From NCBI GenBank assembly GCA_031548545.1, contig JAVBQY010000020.1, positions 1-14,880 on the forward strand: a DNA stretch of 14,880 nt, in the 5' to 3' direction. Below the pieces are notes generated by a model that saw only the letters and a program-made list of their open reading frames with translations, had not been told where the DNA came from and did no database searches. Both the position numbers and the translations under genes were made by a program. The DNA is from UBA932 sp031548545 (GTDB taxonomy: Bacteria > Bacteroidota > Bacteroidia > Bacteroidales > UBA932). Positions 7,643-13,135 of the stretch are shown here, piece by piece; position 1 is the first letter of the stretch; each line of letters opens with the position of its first letter.

Positions 7643-9259
7643 ATGAGGTATCTATCTGTTTTGGTTGTCTTTTTGCTACTCGGCTCCTGTACTAAATTTT
7701 CGGAGGAAGCAGCCTACCGGTTTGTTGAGGCGGAGATGCTGATGGAGCATCGGCCCGACAGCGCTTTGCGTATCCTGCAGCGGGTAGCGTATCCTGAGCA
7801 GTTGCAGGAGGGGCAGTACGCCGCCTATTGTTTATTATACACGACGGCCTGGGAAAAAACGGAAAACCCATTTACATCGGACTCCTTGATAAAGAATGCG
7901 GTAGATTATTTTAGCCGGCATGCCCGGAAATATCCCCGCCAGGCGGTATTGTCGGAATATTATTTGGGGAGGGTGTACCAGGAGACAGGCCGGGGAGAGG
8001 AGGCCATGCAGCTTTATCTGGAGGTGGAATCCAAGGTGGAGGCGTTGAATGATAATAATTTAACAGGATTGTTGAATAATTATATGGGCTATTTGTTTAG
8101 GAAACAAAATGTGATAGATCAGTCTATTCCGCGTTATAAACGGGCGGTGTCATGTTTTAAAAAAACAAATAAGTTGAAAAATGAAGGTTATGCTTTCGCG
8201 GATCTTGGCTATGATTATTTGTACCTTAAGCAATATGATAGTGCTGTTGTTTACTTACAGCAGGCCAAAGGGATAGCCAATACTCTTGCTGATACCGCCC
8301 TGCTCTCCCAATCTTTGATGAGCCTGGGTATGGCCTATAGTTTTCTGGACAGGCCGGAGGCTGTAAAAATGTACTTACAGGAAGCTATTAATTATGAGAA
8401 AGATGAACGTCTATTGGTGCAGTCATATAATTATCTGGCGGATGCCTACATCAAGGAGCATCAGTATGAATTAGGCCGCTTTTATGCCCAATATGCATTG
8501 AAAATCAGTGAAAAACAAAATAATGTCTATGGTGTTTGTAATGGTAATTGGTACCTGTACAATATAGAGAAGGCAGAAAACCGCCTGAAAGAGGCCTTAG
8601 TCTATTACCAAGGTTATTCCCGTGCGAAGGATACAATAGCTGCTTTGGAAACCAGAAATAATATCTTTGCCGTACAGGAAAAGTACAGGACGGAAGAATT
8701 GAGAGCCGAAAACATGAGTTTACTGGCTCGTCAACGCTATGATCAATTGGCGATTATCGTGATTATCCTTTTGGTGGTGCTGGTGGTGACCCTTTCTTTC
8801 CTTGCCTATAGCCGGCACAGGCAAAAGATGCTCTACCACAAGAATCGGGCCATGTCCAAGGAGCATAGGCTGAAAGAATTTTTGCTTAAGCGCTTGGATG
8901 TTTCCAAGGAGGTCATTGCCCTGGCCCAACATTCTACCCTCGCTCCGGATAAAGTCCAGGCCAAACTCAGGACCCTGGTCGAGGCCCATAGTTTTAATCT
9001 GAATGACCAGAAAGTGTTGATAGACATGGTGAATGAGTTGTATGATAATTTTGCCGTAAAACTTCAGGCCGCCTATCCGCAACTTTCTCCGGATGAGGTA
9101 CAGCTTTGCTGCATGGTTCGCTCTGGTTTTGATACCGGATTGATAGCCACGATTATGGGCCTGAATTTCGAAAGTGTCTATAAGAAACGCTCCCGTTTAC
9201 GACAGAAAATCCAACTGGAAAAGGATACCGATTTCGAGCGTTTTTTGCAAAAATTTTAG
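7643..9259 (+). CDS. Membrane-anchored TPR sensor protein with C-terminal helix-turn-helix
   Basis: From the ATG at 7643, one base after the nadB stop, the protein has 538 residues. The frame is open further upstream (to 7577, inside nadB), but only the 7643 start gives a lipoprotein signal: MRYLSVLVVFLLLGSC, with the lipidated cysteine at C16. Residues 20-345 are helical with TPR-like spacing (for example AVLSEYYLGRVYQETGRGEE, YAFADLGYDYLYLKQYDSA, SLMSLGMAYSFLDRPEAV, SYNYLADAYIKEHQYELG). A short coiled segment leads to one membrane helix (about 369-389), then a basic linker. The C-terminus (about 480-525) contains LSPDEVQLCCMVRSGFDTG and IATIMGLNFESVYKKRSRLR, resembling LuxR/sigma region 4-type helix-turn-helix domains. 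The layout suggests a periplasmic sensor and cytoplasmic DNA binding: a one-component regulator of a type common in Bacteroidota. Ligand and targets are unknown; TTGTCCATAT sites begin 56 bases after its stop. Confidence 0.85.
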   Translation: MRYLSVLVVFLLLGSCTKFSEEAAYRFVEAEMLMEHRPDSALRILQRVAYPEQLQEGQYAAYCLLYTTAWEKTENPFTSDSLIKNAVDYFSRHARKYPRQAVLSEYYLGRVYQETGRGEEAMQLYLEVESKVEALNDNNLTGLLNNYMGYLFRKQNVIDQSIPRYKRAVSCFKKTNKLKNEGYAFADLGYDYLYLKQYDSAVVYLQQAKGIANTLADTALLSQSLMSLGMAYSFLDRPEAVKMYLQEAINYEKDERLLVQSYNYLADAYIKEHQYELGRFYAQYALKISEKQNNVYGVCNGNWYLYNIEKAENRLKEALVYYQGYSRAKDTIAALETRNNIFAVQEKYRTEELRAENMSLLARQRYDQLAIIVIILLVVLVVTLSFLAYSRHRQKMLYHKNRAMSKEHRLKEFLLKRLDVSKEVIALAQHSTLAPDKVQAKLRTLVEAHSFNLNDQKVLIDMVNELYDNFAVKLQAAYPQLSPDEVQLCCMVRSGFDTGLIATIMGLNFESVYKKRSRLRQKIQLEKDTDFERFLQKF

Positions 9260-9298
9260 TCTGTTCCCCCTTCTTTTTTACCCAAAAAACAGGGCTGT

Positions 9299-9313
9299 CC
9301 GATGAAAAATCGG
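9299..9313. repeat. Short GC-containing hairpin before the first TTGTCCATAT copy
   Basis: CCGAT and ATCGG pair around a GAAAA loop, 40 bases after the stop of the TPR-HTH gene. No T-run follows directly, so it is a poor intrinsic terminator, though it could protect the 3' end of the upstream transcript. Just upstream, CCCT-TTTTTT and AAAAAA-AGGG (9268-9294) can also pair imperfectly. Confidence 0.4.
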
Positions 9314-9321
9314 CTTGTCCA

Positions 9322-9349
9322 TATTATTTTTAATTTTTTAAAAATAATA
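9322..9349. repeat. Perfect 12-bp A+T inverted repeat overlapping copy 1
   Basis: TATTATTTTTAA (9322-9333) and TTAAAAATAATA (9338-9349) are exact reverse complements around a TTTT loop. The left arm shares three bases with the first TTGTCCATAT copy. With no G or C in the stem it is weak as an RNA terminator; a DNA-level role such as a dyad binding site or an easily melted element is as likely. Confidence 0.6.
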
Positions 9350-9356
9350 CGCTGAT

Positions 9357-9379
9357 AATCAATTTGTTCAAAATTGATT
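9357..9379. repeat. Perfect 9-bp inverted repeat overlapping copy 2
   Basis: AATCAATTT (9357-9365) and AAATTGATT (9371-9379) are reverse complements around the 5-base loop GTTCA. The right arm overlaps the first two bases of the second TTGTCCATAT copy at 9378. It may be a separate operator half or a structure shared with that copy. Confidence 0.5.
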
Positions 9380-9426
9380 GTCCATATCGTTTTTGGCCTT
9401 GTCCATATAGACTGAGCGTTTTTATG

Positions 9427-9437
9427 ATTTTACTTTG
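9427..9437 (+). promoter_or_regulatory. Putative -7 region of the small lipoprotein gene
   Basis: ATTTTACTTTG contains TTACTTTG, one mismatch from TAnnTTTG. It begins 18 bases after the end of the third TTGTCCATAT copy and would give a leader of about 35 bases to the ATG at 9478. The leader is A-rich just before the start, as is usual in Bacteroidota. The placement would put the TTGTCCATAT copy slightly upstream of the expected -33 region, a position suited to an activator. Confidence 0.4.
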
Positions 9438-9477
9438 CGGTTGTTAAAACAATAAACAACCAAACAGTCAAAAAATT

Positions 9478-9672
9478 ATGAAAACAGTTATGAAGAAGTC
9501 TTTGAGCGTGCTTGCGCTAATTGTAGTGGGTCTCGGATTGGCTATGGCCTGTAGTGATGGCCCCGTGATCGATCCGGATGCAACCCGGCATCCTCATGTT
9601 CTCGGACAGGACGCCCTGACTTCCGGCGTCTCCGGTTCTAACCAGACCGGCGTCCTCCCTACAGGGCAGTAG
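9478..9672 (+). CDS. Small putative lipoprotein (64 residues)
   Basis: The product is not recognised. Residues 1-24 form a signal peptide: a basic start (MKTVMKKS), a hydrophobic core (LSVLALIVVGLGLAMA), then a cysteine at 25. The sequence before it (LAMAC) is an imperfect lipobox, so lipidation is likely but not certain. The mature part would be only about 40 residues, acidic at first (SDGPVIDPD) and then rich in Gly, Ser, Thr and His, with no domain visible. An internal Met at 9490 gives an equally plausible signal peptide. The A-rich leader, the promoter-like box and the three repeats upstream support it as a real gene. It lies between the TPR-HTH regulator and the RHS genes and could be a signal, an anchor or an assembly factor for them; this is conjecture. 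Confidence 0.65.
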   Translation: MKTVMKKSLSVLALIVVGLGLAMACSDGPVIDPDATRHPHVLGQDALTSGVSGSNQTGVLPTGQ

Positions 9673-9926
9673 CTCTGTGTGGATACGTTATGCTATGCTT
9701 GTATATTGCAATCTTCCGTCTCATGCGTAAATACTGGAAATAATGGCACCCAATGATTGTAATACTGATGACTAACAGCCGGCTTTTTTGCAAAAGATGG
9801 TGAAAAGGGGATCCTCCCTGAGTGCGATCTTACATACCTTGCGCTTGTGGTTTTTACGTTCCACTGGATCCCGGACCTGTGTCCCCGGGTCCCGACCGTC
9901 TTCTCAGTAAAAGAGCCGCTCTTTAG
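9673..9926. other. Noncoding stretch between the small lipoprotein gene and the terminator
   Basis: No convincing gene is seen here. A 37-codon ATG frame (9797-9910) has no recognisable features. Two hairpins stand out: GGATCCCGG (9866-9874) pairs with CCGGGTCC (9885-9892) with one bulged base, and AAAGAG (9910-9915) pairs with CTCTTT (9919-9924) around CCG. With the terminator that follows, this is compatible with a structured 3' untranslated region or a small RNA processed from it. A decayed gene cannot be excluded. Confidence 0.4.
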
Positions 9927-9969
9927 AAAACGGCCATAAATAGAAATTTACTGTTTATGGCCGTTTTTT
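9927..9969 (+). terminator. Intrinsic terminator after the small lipoprotein unit
   Basis: AAAACGGCCATAAA (9927-9940) pairs perfectly with TTTATGGCCGTTTT (9954-9967) around a 13-base loop, and the stem runs into a T-tract that continues to 9969. A 14-bp stem with a GGCC core and trailing T's is a strong Rho-independent terminator. The A-run on the left arm would also allow it to work in the opposite direction. It separates the small lipoprotein unit from the RHS genes, implying that these have their own promoter in 9970-10090. Confidence 0.88.
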
Positions 9970-9971
9970 CT

Positions 9972-10046
9972 TTGTCCATATGATTTTTTGATTTTTAGTA
10001 TTTTAAATATTTAATTATCAATAATTTTAAGAATATTTGTCCATAT
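9972..10046 (+). repeat. Two direct copies of TTGTCCATAT upstream of the RHS gene pair
   Basis: Exact copies lie at 9972-9981 and 10037-10046, 65 bases apart start to start and in the same orientation as the three copies upstream of the small lipoprotein gene. These two share a longer identity, TTTGTCCATATGATTTT. The first begins 3 bases after the terminator T-tract and the second ends 44 bases before the likely ATG at 10091. The same element before two separately terminated units points to joint control. Confidence 0.8.
10005..10038. repeat. A+T-rich dyads running into copy 5
   Basis: AAATATT (10005-10011) and AATATTT (10032-10038) are reverse complements, and between them AATTAT (10013-10018) and ATAATT (10021-10026) form a second dyad. 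The outer right arm overlaps the first two bases of the TTGTCCATAT copy at 10037. In such A+T-rich DNA, short dyads arise easily by chance. Confidence 0.35.
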
Positions 10047-10090
10047 GATTTTATTCTGTATTTCTGTTGAATTTTACTTTTTATACGCTT

Positions 10091-13000
10091 ATGTATAATT
10101 TTCTTCGCCCCCTATTAGCAAGCGTACTTCTTTTATTGGTCATTTTTGACGCCTCTGCTCAACTAACTTCTATTCCGAGTCCGACAGCGGCCAATCTGGG
10201 ACTCTATGGAGAGATGCCGGTTTCTTATTACACCGGAACCCCAAATATAACTATTCCCTTATATGAAATAAAAGGGAAAAATGTATCAGTGCCGATAGCC
10301 TTGACCTATCATCCTTCGGCCATACGGCCTGAAATACATCCGGGCCCTACCGGTTTAGGCTGGACCTTACAGGCGGGTGGGGTAATTACCAGATCAGTTA
10401 GAGGGGCTAGTCCGGATGAATTTAATATTATTAATAATAGTATGAGAGATGCTACTGTCGGATACTTAGCCGCCGTCAATGGTTGGATTGCGGGCGATAA
10501 TTGGAAAAATCGTTGTCGTACATGTAAAGTCCTTGATCCTGAAAATTGTGATGTCAAAAATCGAGAAATGGAACCGGATGAATTTAGTTTTTCTCTTCCG
10601 GGCCTTACCGGCAAATTCTATTTTGATCATCACGGACAAATACAGGCACAATGTGATCGGCCTGTAAAAATAATTTTTAGCAATGAATATGTTGATTGTA
10701 AGGATATTGGATTCGATTATTCTCTTCAGATAATTAATTATGAGGGAGCCCATATGAATGAGCCGATAAAAGAATTTACTATCATAGATGAATTTGGCAA
10801 CAAGTATTATTTTGGAGGTAGCGATGCCATTGAATATTCTGATCCAATAGCTTATGGAAGCACAACTCCGGCGTTAGGCTACTTATTTCAAGCTACATCT
10901 TGGTATTTGAAAAAGATAGAATCGGCAGATGGCTTGGATGTTGTAGATTTTGAATATGAACGGGGGCCTTTTATAAGTCAGTTATACAAATATATTGATG
11001 GTTATTATAACAGATGGTATGTAGATAGAATTGTTGGCAGAAGTGTTGAAGAAATTTTTAAAGGTACTCACTTAGAATATGGTGGCTTGTGGATTTTGCC
11101 GGTTTATTTGAAAAGAATAACTAAGCTACGGGGAGAAACAATAAGTTTTACTTTGAGCAAAAGTAATGATATAGCTTATACAGAACAAAATTATAAAAAT
11201 AACTTGGGTAGGTTGGCTAGTGAAACTGCAGATTATAAATTATTAAATCACATAGGCTCAATTCCGCGCTTGAATGGTATTACTTTGGAGAAGGATTTTG
11301 ACATGAATAAAATTCAATGGTTGAAATTTAATGATATTACCATTAAAGATGAGAGGGGTGAATTGTTCAGAACAATTCAATTTGAATATATAGAAAATCA
11401 AAATATACGTCTGTTCTTGAGTGGTTTGAAAATACGGGGGGCAAGTGCTAATGCATTAACTTATAGATTTTCTTATAAAGACAAAGAAAATATGCCGCCT
11501 TACTTGGAATGCATTACAGATCATTGGGGGTTTTATAATGCTGCAAGATATACTGAACGCTTTGTTTATGAATTGAAAGAACCTAATGCACTCTATGCCG
11601 ATAAAGGTGTTTTATCGGATATTTGGTATCCTACAGGGGGAAAGGTTCATTTTGAGTATGAGTTACATGATTATTCCAAAGTCGTAAATACCAAAGACAG
11701 AAGCATAATGGATCTAAAAGCAGGACAAGCCGGAGGATTACGTATCAGTCGAATAGAAACAGACGATTTACATGGGAACAAAGTTACTCGCAAATTTTTT
11801 TATAAATTAACACCAACTTCCAATGTTTCCAGTGGAGTATTAAATGTGGCTCCTTCTTATGTTAAAGATATAGAAGGGTATGATTGTTCAGGTCAAAGAT
11901 TTAATATCTACCATATATGCAGCAAGCCCTTTATACCCTTAGCCAAAGAAAATGATGGCTTATACATTGGGTATACCGCTGTTTGTGAGCAAATAGAAGG
12001 TGAAAAAGGTTACATACAGCATGTTTTTAGTAATCATGACAATGGTCATCAAGACCTCTCTCTTTCGGAATACCGTTGGAACCGGGATATATTTCCAAGT
12101 GATCCGTGGAATTCCCGTTTTTTTGAACGAGGCCGTTTATTGGAAGAGCATTATTATACAGCAGCGAATAAGCCGGTTAAAAGCAGTTATATATTTTACA
12201 ACCGTTATGGTTCTTTAGGGGACGATAATCCCAGGGCCTTTTGGTTTGAAGTAGTGTGGATTGGGTTTGGCCATTTTTCTGTTGCACCCTATTTACACTA
12301 CACTTATAAGTTTCTTCCATCCCGTAGAGTTGAGACTACCTATGACCTTAACGGGAAAAATCCACATACCACAAATATCGACTATTCATACAATAATGAA
12401 TATCTTCTTGAAGCAGAAATTATTAATGATAGTGAAGGCAATGTTATGAAAAAAGTGTACCGCTACCCTAAAGATATTGTAACGCAGATGAGTAATAGTT
12501 CTCAAGCGTATAATTGGATGTTTAATAATTATTTAATTGCCAGTCCGGTGGAGCGGTTGCAGTATAAAAACAATAAACTAATTGATGCCTCCTTTACCAG
12601 TTACTCCCTTTTTGCAGGAAAGCCTTATCCTGCAAATGATTTAGTTCTAGCAACAGACCAGCCTATTACGGATTATGACACTTTAAATATCGATAGCCGT
12701 TTGGTCCCAAAGGTAAGCTATGAACGTTATGACACAAGAGGCAACCTTCTGCAAGCCCGCAGCACCGATAGTATTCCACAGGCCTATTTGTGGAGCTATG
12801 GCAACAGCCGCTTGGTTGCCATTGTAAAGGGAGCCAGTTATGACGAACTGGTTAATGCATTGGGCGGTAGTAGTAGCCAGGAACAGTTCTCCAATACCTA
12901 TTGGAATATAGAGGCGCTTTGCCAGCGTATGCAGGCTTTAAGAGCCTCATTACCATCGGCTATAATCACCAGCTATACACACCATTTAGTTCATGGAATT

Positions 13001-13135
13001 ACCTCAACAACCGACCCTGCCGGTATAACTACTTACTACGAGTATGATAGTCTTGGCCGCCTGTTTCAAGTCAAAGATCATCAGGGTTATATGCTTGAAA
13101 AGTTTCATTACCACTATAATACTCCACAGCCATGA
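10091..13135 (+). CDS. Secreted RHS/YD-repeat-associated protein
   Basis: From the ATG at 10091 the protein has 1014 residues and a clear signal peptide (about 1-23, core LLASVLLLLVIF, ending ASA before QLTS). The frame opens at a TTG at 10067, but that would add eight residues and reach into the promoter region. The start of the mature protein (LGLYGEMPVSYYTGTPNITI, then TGLGWTLQAGGVITRSVRG) resembles the N-terminal regions of large Bacteroidota RHS-type shell proteins. A Cys-containing segment follows (about 139-156), then long beta-rich sequence, and the last 50 residues carry a YD-type repeat (DPAGITTYYEYDSLGRLFQV). No toxin domain is recognised. The gene is strikingly A+T rich compared with gltX to nadB until about 12700, where composition rises again. 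Its stop overlaps the start of the next gene (ATGA), suggesting translational coupling. Confidence 0.8.
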   Translation: MYNFLRPLLASVLLLLVIFDASAQLTSIPSPTAANLGLYGEMPVSYYTGTPNITIPLYEIKGKNVSVPIALTYHPSAIRPEIHPGPTGLGWTLQAGGVITRSVRGASPDEFNIINNSMRDATVGYLAAVNGWIAGDNWKNRCRTCKVLDPENCDVKNREMEPDEFSFSLPGLTGKFYFDHHGQIQAQCDRPVKIIFSNEYVDCKDIGFDYSLQIINYEGAHMNEPIKEFTIIDEFGNKYYFGGSDAIEYSDPIAYGSTTPALGYLFQATSWYLKKIESADGLDVVDFEYERGPFISQLYKYIDGYYNRWYVDRIVGRSVEEIFKGTHLEYGGLWILPVYLKRITKLRGETISFTLSKSNDIAYTEQNYKNNLGRLASETADYKLLNHIGSIPRLNGITLEKDFDMNKIQWLKFNDITIKDERGELFRTIQFEYIENQNIRLFLSGLKIRGASANALTYRFSYKDKENMPPYLECITDHWGFYNAARYTERFVYELKEPNALYADKGVLSDIWYPTGGKVHFEYELHDYSKVVNTKDRSIMDLKAGQAGGLRISRIETDDLHGNKVTRKFFYKLTPTSNVSSGVLNVAPSYVKDIEGYDCSGQRFNIYHICSKPFIPLAKENDGLYIGYTAVCEQIEGEKGYIQHVFSNHDNGHQDLSLSEYRWNRDIFPSDPWNSRFFERGRLLEEHYYTAANKPVKSSYIFYNRYGSLGDDNPRAFWFEVVWIGFGHFSVAPYLHYTYKFLPSRRVETTYDLNGKNPHTTNIDYSYNNEYLLEAEIINDSEGNVMKKVYRYPKDIVTQMSNSSQAYNWMFNNYLIASPVERLQYKNNKLIDASFTSYSLFAGKPYPANDLVLATDQPITDYDTLNIDSRLVPKVSYERYDTRGNLLQARSTDSIPQAYLWSYGNSRLVAIVKGASYDELVNALGGSSSQEQFSNTYWNIEALCQRMQALRASLPSAIITSYTHHLVHGITSTTDPAGITTYYEYDSLGRLFQVKDHQGYMLEKFHYHYNTPQP

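Larger units (their letters stand above)
9315..9408 (+). repeat. Three direct copies of TTGTCCATAT upstream of the small lipoprotein gene
   Basis: Exact copies of TTGTCCATAT lie at 9315-9324, 9378-9387 and 9399-9408, all in the same orientation. Start-to-start distances are 63 and 21 bases, whole multiples of two helical turns, so bound proteins would sit on the same DNA face. A partial match (CTGTCC) begins at 9295, 20 bases before the first copy. Two of the copies are followed by T-rich DNA. They lie between the TPR-HTH gene and the small lipoprotein gene, with the last copy 69 bases before the latter's ATG. A regulator-binding site is the simplest reading; the protein is not known. Confidence 0.8.

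Noticed and set aside
9797..9910. 37-codon ATG frame in the gap after the small lipoprotein
   Set aside because: No signal peptide, domain or promoter, and its 3' half is occupied by hairpins; kept only as a remark on the gap.
9315..10046. CRISPR array or transposon ends as an explanation of the repeats
   Set aside because: The repeats are only 10 bases, direct, irregularly spaced and split by a gene; no transposase, cas gene or target duplication is seen.
10067..10090. TTG start adding eight residues to the first RHS protein
   Set aside because: ATG 10091 begins a normal signal peptide, and the upstream codons overlap the ATTTTACTTT promoter-like sequence.
13132..13135. Frameshift joining the two RHS frames
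   Set aside because: The second frame starts with its own signal peptide after a complete YD-type ending, so an ATGA gene overlap is the better reading.
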